Assembly: GCA_002221725.1 (NCBI GenBank)
Contig: NJFT01000001.1
Coordinates: forward strand, 372,001-436,000
Origin: Scedosporium boydii
Lineage: Eukaryota > Ascomycota > Sordariomycetes > Microascales > Microascaceae
DNA length: 64,000 bases
Reading direction: 5' to 3'
Shown: piece by piece, positions 22,561 to 32,359 of the stretch
How the letters are laid out: each line of letters opens with the position of its first letter
Position numbering within the stretch: position 1 is the first letter of the stretch
Made by a program: the position numbers and the translations under genes
The notes under the pieces: generated by a model
Told to the model about the DNA's origin: nothing
The model's database searches: none
What the model saw: the letters and a program-made list of their open reading frames with translations, nothing else

Positions 22561-24118
22561 ATGAGTGCTCCAACATCGGATCCTCATCGGACAGGCTCCG
22601 GAAGCTCCATAGACGAAATGGAGCGACGTCGAAGATCCGATTCATCACAATCGCAGGGTCAACCCGAGATGCAAGAGAGATCCCGATCAACGTCTCGTAG
22701 TAGACTATTGCCACTTCGTCGGCCTAGCATGCCTTCAGTTTTGGGCGGCCTACGGAATCCAATCGTCAGTCGATTACGGGGAAGGGCGGAAGAAGGCGAT
22801 GGCACTGATCGGGAAAACTCGAATATAATGGAGGAGGTTGAGAGCCCCAAGACGCCTCGATTCCGACTTGGCATGCCAACGCTTCCCTCGACGAGACTAC
22901 ATCTGCCACATCTGACGCGTACGTGGACGACGGGCTCCAATGGGCCGGATTCGCGACCGTCGACAGCAAGGGCCGCTCAACCGGAATCACGACGAGATCC
23001 TTTGCCTGCTATTGCAGTATCTACCGTCGATGACGGAGGCGTAGCGCGGCTTTCACCTGCAGCTCATGCCGGGACAACCCAAGGACGAGCTCGGGGCCCA
23101 TCCCCACTACCTAGTCCGTCTAGTTCCGCGCATCTAGAAAGGAGCTCGAATACAACTGTACGAGGCCGGGAATGGGGCCGAGAACAGCAGCGGCCGGAGC
23201 CGGAAATTAGCGAGGTCCAAACACCCAGCGCCCTTACCAGCCCGCGAAGAACGAGACGGCGTTGCTTGCCAGGTATTCGGTCCCAACAAGTCAGATCTCA
23301 TATCCTACGATGTGTCGTATCGGGAATTTTTCTGATAGTGCTTCTCTCCATATGTAGGTGATCCAGTCCCCCTTCCCTCAGACCCTTTTCGCATTGTGCG
23401 AGTTATCTTCTAGTTTGAGGTACCTGCCTGGAGTGACTCGGAACTTTTGAAGCTGACTGGGACTTGCGTTGATGTCAAAAAAAGACCTTGCTTTGTCGAT
23501 TACAAAGAGCCTCAACAACAGCGAGTTTACCGTCCTACTAATTCTCATCATCCTTTTCACAACAATCTTCTTTTGCTACGCTTTGCTGAGACTCTGCATG
23601 GCCGTCGCGAGACCCCGCCCTGAAGGGGACGAGGCGGCAGGGAGACCGCCGATGCTTGGTCTCGGCGGCTATGCGATTCCTCGGGTGCCCATTCGGGTTG
23701 TCTTGGCCAGAGACGAGGAGGCCGCCGGGATTGAGAGCGAGACGACCAAATTACGGCCGCCTGCGTACGGGCTATGGCGAGAGAGTGTTGTAAGTGGCTG
23801 GTCGTTTTGGTTTCTTTTTTTTCTTCTCCGCTCTTTTACGAGGGCTGGAGGACGACCCGAACTAGATCGCTAATCAGCGAACAGCGCGTTGATCCCAACC
23901 GACTCTTCTGGCAGCGCAATGATGATCCACAGACGGCGGAATCGTCAAGGTGGTCAGAGCCCCAAACAGGTCCGCGACCACCATCGTATGCCTCCGACGA
24001 CGGCATCAGTTATGTTGTCGATGCCGTCCCGAGGTCGACTGCTCCCACGACTGATGTGCCTCTTCCGGTTCACCCCTCCGAGAGGGGAAGGTGGGATGGA
24101 GCGCAAGCACCCTGGTAA
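22561..24118 (+). CDS. Uncharacterised two-helix membrane protein with two PPxY motifs, 3 exons
   Basis: Exons are 22561-23353, 23485-23789 and 23885-24118, giving 443 residues; all junctions are GT-AG and in frame. The N-terminal 240 residues are Ser-, Arg- and Pro-rich and predicted disordered. Two hydrophobic segments follow at about 249-272 (CVVSGIFLIVLL into IYLALS) and 279-303 (FTVLLILIILFTTIFF), separated by a short polar loop (NNSE), so both termini face the same side. The C-terminal part has PPAY at 356-359 and PPSY at 398-401, the PY motif recognised by WW domains of Nedd4/Rsp5 ubiquitin ligases. I believe the family is widespread in Pezizomycotina but know no assigned function. Adaptor or substrate of an Rsp5-type ligase is an inference from the motifs. 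The first splice uses donor GTAGGT; the adjacent GTGATC donor would break the frame. Confidence 0.8.
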
Positions 24119-26599
24119 CAAGGGGATATTCTACCAACCGTGAACAGTGCCTGGCCAGCCACGGGTAGAAGTCTGGTGGCTCGTTCGGAATTTTTGGATT
24201 GTTTTGATATGTAAAGCCTGGCGCATGGGCATTCTCGTCGCATGGATTGGAGTTTTTGTATTTTCTTGGGTGGGCGATCCCCGCGGGAGGAGGGCGTATG
24301 AAATATCGTTTAAAATGTTGGCAAGAATAACATTATGGGAGTGTATTTTAAGATCGACAGATATCAACGGCTGGAGACAAAAGAAAAGGAAAAGAGACTC
24401 TCCTCCTCTAATCCGGCGCCAAAGGAGAGGTTAGCATACGAAGCAAATCTTCCATATTCCGTATGCTTTAGGATAATTTCGCATTCTCTCCTCGCGGTTT
24501 CGTCCTGCAGATACCTTCACTCGATCCGCACATAACTACAATATCAAACATCACGCCAAGGAATCAGCACGAAGTAGTGTCACTGTCGCACAATCCGTCC
24601 TGGCTTCTGGCCTACATAGTGCCACGTGGGAAGCAGTTTCGTCCCCCTTTGGTGAGGGCAAGGGCCCACAGACCCCTCGAATGCAGAGGTGCAATAATAT
24701 GGATGTATCAATAATATTACTAGATTTAGGGTCGCATACTTCGTAGGAACATGGTATTGTTGAGATGGAGGTCCGTCGATTTGTCTGGAGCGGTGAGCGA
24801 TACGCCAGGCCATACGCGTACAAAGTAATCCGATCCGAAATATCGTCTCGCGTTTTATTGAGCCCTGGCCCCCTTGATCCCCTGTATGCGTACACTCGTC
24901 ACATTATTCCGGATTATTGCTTCGGAGTTGACTTGCTGAATCCCACATTCAAAGACCCTTTTTTAGACGTCATAATCACATTTCTCTCATGAACCCCTGC
25001 CGCTGCTCTTCCCCCGCATTTCACACAAAGTGGTGCTTTGCAGTTTGTACGGAGTACTGAGTACTTCGGATTGAGAATGCTCCCATCCCGCCATCATAAT
25101 CTTACATACAGCTTAGGTGCCAGTTTGTCCGTGTCCTGAGGTACGTGTACTTCATTGATTGAAGTCGCGGAGCTAGGCGGGCCCTGGCTTGCCCTGGCCC
25201 TCAAGACGGTGATATTCTTCGTCCTTCGAATTCCATCAATGCCTCCCGCCTCCAGCTCCATGTCACTTCGGCTCCCAGTCCCGTCTTCCGTCGCGATTGA
25301 GCAGACGTAGATGCACATCAACATTCTGTCTCGGTTTCTTAATGCCGGCCCTGCTATTAATGTCCAGGACTCCTGACGCGCACCACACCAACCTCGATGC
25401 AGGGACAGCTGCAGTGTGCCTACACTACAGGTTGATGCATGTCCAGCCCAAATTATGAGAATAAACTCATGACTAAAAAGTTCACTTGCCCAATGTGGAG
25501 GCTGGAAATTACATTGACACCAGCCTGCTTGTCACAGGAACAGATGAGATTTTCGCGCGTGAACCCATCGATCCTACCCCACTGACCGTCGGATGGGTTT
25601 GGAACTCTGGGGTGATTCGCTGTTTATGATACTACAAGGCATTAGTTAAGAAACCATTCGATACCGTGAAGCTCTCGCAACTGAATCCGTTAAACGCTAA
25701 CAGGCTGAGTCGACAGACGAGAGACAGAGCAGGAGAGACACAGGACTAAAACATCAATCTCAGCCCTAATTTTATAAGTGTCCCTATAATGACTCTCGCT
25801 GGAAGTCATTCGTGGACTGGACAAGCCGGAAAGACTTGATCCATCAGTCACAGACTATGCGCAGCCTGACGAGACATGGGATTTCGATTTGCCACGTAAA
25901 AGACTTCACTGGTGGCGTTTGACATTTGCCTCTAGACTACTTCATCTCAGGAGGACTGGTTATAGCCTAGCTGGTCTAAAAAACTAATGCGAATCAATGA
26001 AATATTACTACCTGTCGAGATGTGTGTAATACTAGCCATCGCTGCATCCCAGACCCGGAATCAAAGCTATCCGCAGGATGCTAGTAAAGCCGAAGCAAAT
26101 CCTGTCACGTCCATCCATCAACGCCTGTAGAGGGGTAATTACACCGTGCTTTGACGTTTAGATCCAGAGATCGTGAGGAGTTCTCCTGGGGAGTCAACCC
26201 AAGTGTGATGTCCTCAAGCGAGGACACTCCTCTCTTATACTTCATCTTGAGTATTGACAGCATGGGTAGCCCGCTGAAATTGGAGTGCATAGACTGTACT
26301 AGTACAATCTATACAATTTCAATCACTCTTCGCCAATTTTATGCTCAGTGTACGAAGTATTGTGTTCAGTTCAAATGTTGTTTCTCGCACGCTCCAAGTG
26401 TTACAAGTGAGTGCAGTTGCTGCCCGGCACTAGCGCCTGCCCAGCTTATTCATTCCACAGAATTAGGTCCCAAAGTGCGCCGATGTAAACGGCAAGACCG
26501 ACCTAAACGACCAAGTACATCAATTGATCCCCTCCCTGAACTCCTGACACTTCGCACTTCTCTTCTCCACCTCAACGGTTCCAAGTCACCTCGCCTCAG
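24119..26599. other. Intergenic region without supported genes
   Basis: I see no coding gene in these 2.5 kb. The composition is AT-richer than the genes. Short palindromic GTAC fragments occur at 25048-25066 and 25141-25151. TCAATTGA occurs just past the right end at 26520-26527. No transposon ORF or long repeat was recognised. Confidence 0.5.
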
Positions 26600-27795
26600 A
26601 GAAAAATTTTCCAACATATCCTCGTGAGTCTGCACCATTTCTTTCGCCTACATCGACCGTGACACAAGATCGAGTCGACCCTTGTTCGATATTAATATTT
26701 TCAATCATAGCAAACTCTCTTGAGGATACCTGTCCACCATTCTAGTTATCATCGATCGAACCCAGTTTCGGTAAGTTTTCTCAAGAAGAGTGGCCTGCTC
26801 CTGCCGCTTTGCCCTACCCGCCGCCTTTTCTCCCACCGCCAGTTTCCTGCCCTGCCCTTGTTGCCTACCAGCGCCCCTCAGCCCCAGGCGCATCGTCTCC
26901 CATGTCCTGGATGGATCAATGCGCGCGATCTTCTAAAGATGCGCTTCTTTCTTCCTCCGCCCTGCCTGGACCCGACGGCGGACTATGCCACGGCCATAAC
27001 AGGTTCTGCGGATTTGTTAGCCTGGCGCAACAACCCGACCCTGCACCATCGGATCTTCCACACAATACCTGGGGTATAGGGATGATGCCACTTCAAACAT
27101 CTCTTCTTCGGAATGGCCAATAGCTGCGCACATCACCTCGCGGAAGACAAGCGCATTCGGGCGTCCTCGTATCATAAAATGTCGGCCTTGCGCTTTCGGA
27201 TCTGAGAATCCTGGCGCGGGCGTCGGTCCGCTGCCCCTCATGCGAGCCTGTCCCTGTCCCTCGGTCCCGGTATTATACAAAGGTTACACTTATACAAAGG
27301 TTACACAACACACCCCCAAAGTTCTGGGTGACCACCCTCCCGACCACTTGGGGTCGCCTCGATCCTCGATCCCAGAACGCACCGTGGCTTGAGTCAGATT
27401 ACCGACAGTATTTGTGCGACATCGACCAGCCCATGACTTCGATGTCCTTTCTTTGTCGCATGATAAACACTATCATCACTCGAATCATGCCTTACCTGGA
27501 ATAGACATGTTGCGCCATGGCATACCACGGGGTCGGCGACCCGTGTTGGGCCCGTTAGCGGAGACCAACATTTTCCAATCTGGACGACAGAGTCTAGAAT
27601 GGATCATTGGCACTGCCACCATCGCCTCAATATATACTGAGGTCCTCATGTGCCGGCGGCGGGTGGAGGGGCAACCCTGGCAGGCCAACAAACAACAACG
27701 AACTGGGCTTTTCAAACGCTACATATTTTTTTTTTTCGGGACAGCTGATTGCTAACACGTAGTGTTCATCCAGGCCTTAACCTCTAATAATCACA
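26600..27795 (+). other. Probable spliced 5' leader of the Gis2-like gene
   Basis: Two intron-like units precede the start codon at 27796. The first runs from GTGAGT at 26624 to AG at 26710 (87 bp). The second runs from GTAAGT at 26771 to AG at 27762 (992 bp) and has a perfect fungal branch site TGCTAAC ending at 27756. The exonic sequence before and between them has no useful ATG frame. A transcript start near or before 26600 would fit, but I cannot see it. Short ORFs within the large intron on both strands are not recognisable proteins. Confidence 0.45.
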
Positions 27796-28594
27796 ATGTC
27801 TTCCCTCTCTCGCCGTGCCTGCTACAAGTGTGGCAACGTTGGCCACTACGCCGAAGTCTGCTCTTCTGCCGAGCGACTCTGCTATAACTGTAAGTTTTCT
27901 AGGGGTTTATCCTGTTGTAGGCTTGAATACCATTCTAACGTCCGTGGATAGGCAAGCAACCTGGACACGAGTCCAACGGCTGCCCCCTCCCCAGGACCAC
28001 CGAGGCTAAGCAGTGCTACCACTGCCAAGGACTCGGTCATGTTCAGGCCGACTGCCCTACCCTTCGCCTGAGCGGCGGTGCGGCGAGCAGCCGCTGCTAT
28101 AACTGCGGCCAGCCTGGTCATCTTGCTGTAAGTCAACGTCGTCATTCGCGCTTACAAGTGTGATCCATGTTTTTTGACACATGCATTAGCGCGCCTGCAC
28201 CAACCCTCCCGGCGTCAACATGGGCCGTGGTGCCCCCATGAGCCGTGGCGGCTTCGGCTTCGGCCGAGGTGGCTTCCCGGGTGGACCCCGACCTGCCACC
28301 TGCTACAAGTGCGGTGGTCCCAACCACTTCGCTCGTGATTGCCAGGCCCAGGCTATGAAGTGCTACGCTTGCGGCAAGCTCGGCCACATCTCCCGAGACT
28401 GCACCGCCCCCAACGGTGGTCCCCTTAACACTGCTGGCAAGACCTGCTATCAGTGCGGCGAGGCTGGCCACATCTCTCGCGACTGCCCCCAGAAGAACTC
28501 CAACGGTGAAATCAACAACGATGTCGATATGAACAACGCTTCTTCCATCCCCGCCGCTGCGCCGTCGGTCGCCCCGATTGCCCCCGTTGCCTAG
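27796..28594 (+). CDS. CCHC zinc-knuckle RNA-binding protein (Gis2/Byr3/CNBP type), 3 exons
   Basis: Proteins of this family bind single-stranded nucleic acids and mRNAs and act in translation and stress granules; yeast Gis2, S. pombe Byr3 and human CNBP are relatives. Exons are 27796-27889, 27952-28127 and 28190-28594, giving 224 residues. Seven CX2CX4HX4C knuckles are present: four before and three after an RG-rich linker (MGRGAPMSRGGFGFGRGG), the layout of CNBP proteins. The first intron falls inside the second knuckle; the second falls just before the last Cys of the fourth. The C terminus is Ala- and Pro-rich without knuckles. The start context (cacaATGTC) is good. The stop is followed after 2 nt by a 9-bp hairpin. 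Confidence 0.93.
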
Positions 28595-28596
28595 AC

Positions 28597-28618
28597 GGCA
28601 GAGAGGGGTCTCTCTGCC
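28597..28618 (+). other. Perfect 9-bp hairpin just past the gis2-like stop codon
   Basis: GGCAGAGAG and CTCTCTGCC are exact inverted copies separated by GGGT. The element begins 2 nt after the TAG and would lie in the 3' UTR. It could be an RNA-structure element; nothing else is known. Confidence 0.5.
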
Positions 28619-31151
28619 AGGGCATAAACGCCAGGGCTTGTGATGGTTGCCATCGCGCATCCCACACATCCCCCGACTGACTGTGCTGGCAACCGATTCG
28701 CGTACGCGATAATTTCCTTTTTCACCGTTGCGATCGCGGCGTCCTCGTGGAAAGAGTTATTTACGACTCGAGGACGCCTCGTTTTTCTTTGTCCGAAAGC
28801 ATTTCCCGATTTCTTTTATTACGCGCGTCTTATTATTTCTCTCGTCTATATCGCATCCCCTTCATCACCATCTTCAGATTCTTTTTTTTCACGATCATTC
28901 ACATACCTACACTTTTCTTTTTTTCTTTTTTTCTCAACTCCATTCGGCTCCACGGTGGCTTCCTTCCATCATTCGGGCTTTTATTCACTTTTTCTTTTTG
29001 TTATTTTTTGCATGGCCTACAACAATGTTCGGCGTCCCCGGTCCTCGGTCATTCCGAGTCATCTATTTTCTGGAGCAAGACTACGACGGAAAAGCTGCTT
29101 GATTTTTTTTTTTACCGACTTGACGAATCACCCCTGAAACTCATGTCTGCAACGGTTCCCATGGCGAAGATGTTAAGACAACGAGGCTCTCGCACGCGGT
29201 TTCGACTATTACGCATAGTCTGAGAGAGAAGGAGACGAAGAAGGTTCGACGATATCCCACGCCAGAAAAAGCTTTTAATGCCCTTTTCTTTAATCTCGTA
29301 CATTTTACGGCTCTGGAACGACGGGTGGAATGAAGAAGCAATGAACATCCGGCCGGCGGGCGGTAAGGTTGGAGGCATCAAGGAGGCGCAATCTTTGGCT
29401 AATACCCTCTGGAAAGATTGACGGAAACGCAAATTGGTCATTTCTTCTCTCTTCTTCCCAAACCCCACCCTTTCTCCTGTTCTTTTTTTCGGCGGCACGT
29501 CCAGGTTTGGTTGGCAACATCGACTAAAATTCGGTAGCACGGTTCGGAATTGCGGGGTTCGAGGCTGCTCGCCATCTTTTCGATCTCCTTTTGATCGAAT
29601 GGGTGCGGCGGTCTCTGACCATCGTTTTCTCGGACCTGGTCGCGGACGTGGTAATGCGCCCTGGCTCTTGCCCTACCTTGTGAAGGTTGAAAGCCAAGGA
29701 GAATGGTTGGAATAGCAAGGCTAGGAAAACGTTGATGGGAAGATGGAATTGAAAGGGAAGGAGTACTTTTAGGGGATTTAGTTGAGGGGAGGGGCAAGTC
29801 AACGGAGACGGGGCACACTCCCGGTGACGGGTGGTGTGTCTTGTCCTTCTCTTGTCGAACGGAGGAGACGAGTGCTGGCTTTGGACTGTTGAGTTTTATG
29901 GTCGAGGTGAAAGTGGGTTTCTAGTGCAGTTGAGGAAGTTGAAGAGAGAAGAGACAGGAAGGCTTGGTGGAACGCGTCCGGGCAGCATACGCCTGGCATG
30001 AAGAAGTGAAGTGGAGGTCGTTGCCTTGGTCGTCCCAGAACACGAAGGAAAAGGAAGGGGGAAACAACAACGACAAAAAAAAAAAAGAGAGAGCAAAGAA
30101 GAGAAGAAACCAAAAAATCAAGAAAAAAAATTTACCCGCCCATCACACCCTTTTTATATCCGTCAAACTCCCACTCTGACACAGCACACCCTGATGGCCT
30201 AGCGGCGCCGAGCACGCGAGGACGGGTCAGTTGACGAGAGCCAATCATATCATTCTCTTTGCATTCGTGGTTGTGAAGGGTGAAAGTTGAAGTGTCTGAG
30301 GTGTGTCCCGGTGTGTCCTGGTGAATGAGTGACTTTTTCGAGTTGTTGTGTCGTGTTGCTTTTGCCGGGACCCGGACGGTCTTTTCGATGTTTGTTGGGC
30401 GAGTCTGTTCCCCGAGATGTTCTTTGGTGATGCTGATGGCACCTGCCGACCGGGGGCTGCGGACCGCATCACAAACGATTGTACTACTACTAACTTTGGA
30501 AAATGTCTTGTTCTCTACGGATCTATCGAGACTCATTGGGGATATTCAAACGGGCTTCGGGATGTTATATCATGTATACGATTGTACGCTTATACGGAAT
30601 TCAGGGATTCATGGGATTGCTGGCGTTTGTGCTTGGGCTATTACTCTTGATAGTTATGGTGAAGGCATCATTGAGATTATTGCTGTACTATTAGTACTTC
30701 CAGGATGAGAATACAGGTAATATCTACAGCTGGTGACGACAAGAAGTAGGATCGAATTTGTTAAGAGGAGGGGTGATTGTGAGGAGTAGCTGGAAGGACC
30801 CTGGAGGTCCGACAAGGCTATCAGGGTGCGAGAGGCGCCCGGGGGGAGGGGAAGTGCGCACATTAGTGTAAAAGCGGCACATGGGGGAAGGGGAGGGGCA
30901 CTGATTAATTGATCGATCGACAAGGGTTCCGGATCGGAATTAATGATGGAATTATCACTGGAATTAATGATAAACGCGAAACACGTCGCGTCACTCTCAA
31001 AGCTAAAGCCACCAGCAACACAGCTTAGAGACACCGCCATCCTAAAATCAACGATAAATCCCATTTTAATTTTCCAAAGTTAGAGCCCAATTCCAATTTC
31101 TTCCTCACGCGACGCTAGACATTTCATCCCGCCAAGACAGGCCAAAAAAAG
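28619..31151. other. Intergenic region with a minus-strand promoter-like signal
   Basis: No protein gene is supported. The plus strand from about 28850 to 29010 is T-rich and gives composition-driven frames. On the minus strand a TATAAAAA box at 30151-30158 is followed by a long pyrimidine-rich stretch (about 30130 to 29900), resembling a fungal promoter and leader, but downstream I find only an unrecognised 66-codon frame (29799-29999). Near 30938-30972 the unit GGAATTAATGAT occurs twice. Confidence 0.45.
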
Positions 31152-31970
31152 ATGGCCGACCCGCCCACGATCATCGCCAAAAAGCTCTCCTTCCTAACCC
31201 AACAAACCCGCCTCCTCACGACCCCCGATCCGCTCCCCTCCCGGGCATGGAACCGCTCCAACGCCTCGTCCGACTCGCCCGTCCCGCAGCGGGCCGTAGA
31301 CGACGCCCTGGCGAAGCTGACGCAGGTGCTGAAACAGCACGCGAGGAGGGTATATCCCCCGCAGGCGGCGCGGCATGTGGCGGAGCAGATCGAGAGGTTG
31401 TACTGGGAGGATACGGAGAGGAAGGCGGAGGGGATAGGGGGCGATGGGATTGGCAGGGAAGTCGATTTGAGTGAGTGTTTACCCTCGGTTGGCCCAGTAA
31501 GGAGCTTCTTATATAGCTAACGCGGAACGTGATGTGTGTAACTAGCTGAGGATGCCGTGATCGCCCGCCTACCACCCGTATGGCCATCCGATGAAGAATC
31601 CTCCGCCCACCCCGCCGAAGCCCACCGCTACGCGACGCAAATAGCGCGTCTCTCCGCCCTCGCCGACGAGAGGAAACAGCTCCTCGCACGCGTCCGTCGC
31701 CTCAGGCGCATGCAGGAGCTTCTTCGGCCCTTCGAGACGTCGTTCGTCGATGAGAGGGGACGGGAGACCACCGCGGGCGTGCAGGAGAGTCTGCTTACAA
31801 GGAGGGGGCCGATGGAGAAGGAGCTGGATAGGATGAGATTGTTGCTGCTGAGGGTTTCGGCGCGGTTGGGGGGTGTGCCGGGGGGACTGGGGCATGCTGA
31901 GGATAAAACGGTGAAGGAAATTTTGGAGGGGGATGAGGAGAGGGTTGCGAAGGTTTTAGGGAGCTTGTGA
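31152..31970 (+). CDS. FTA4: Kinetochore subunit Fta4/Nkp1-like (Sim4/CTF19 complex), 2 exons
   Basis: Fta4 is a subunit of the constitutive inner kinetochore (Sim4 complex in fission yeast; budding-yeast Nkp1 is related). Exons are 31152-31470 and 31546-31970, giving 247 residues. The N-terminal block KKLSFLTQQTRLLTTP, then RAVDDALAKLTQVLKQHARRVYPPQAARHVAEQI, fits the Fta4 family pattern as I remember it. The second exon begins TEDAVIARLPPVWPSDEE and continues into long charged helices (ALADERKQLLARVRRLRRMQ then EKELDRMRLLLLRVSARLG) that should form a coiled coil. The protein ends soon after EGDEERVAKVLGSL. Codon use is very GC-rich relative to the flanks. The gene is convergent with the calpain gene, with 389 bp between stops. 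Confidence 0.8.
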
Positions 31971-32359
31971 GGACGGGATGCGGGTAACGGAGGAATAATG
32001 TGAGGATATTTGGCGTTTGGGAGTCAAGGATGGAAACAATGCAATGGTCCTGAGTGGGAAGGAGATTTCTTTGGCATGGGCAAGAGTTTTACTGCTTCTT
32101 AGATACCCACGAAACTATCAAGTTCATTATATCTCATTATTTTATTGCAGCAAGGACAGCCGCCTCCCGTTCGCATACTTTCTAGCCCAGCGGTAGCTAG
32201 ATCCATCAAAGTGAAGAGGGATTCGTCCCCAGACCCGGTTATCCATAACAAACCAAACTTGCGGGCCCAAAAGAAAATGAGCAGAGTATCCAAGAAAACG
32301 AAATCAAAATAGAGAAAGCAACGATATCAACCATCAATACCCCGGAGACTCCCTACGCC
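31971..32359. other. Convergent 3' region (fta4 / calpain)
   Basis: These 389 bp between two stops must hold both 3' UTRs. Nothing else is visible. Confidence 0.6.

Noticed and set aside
28728..29223. Overlapping 120-165-codon plus-strand frames after the gis2-like gene
   Set aside because: All are Phe/Ser/Leu-rich products of a T-rich tract in a probable 3' UTR, open in several frames at once.
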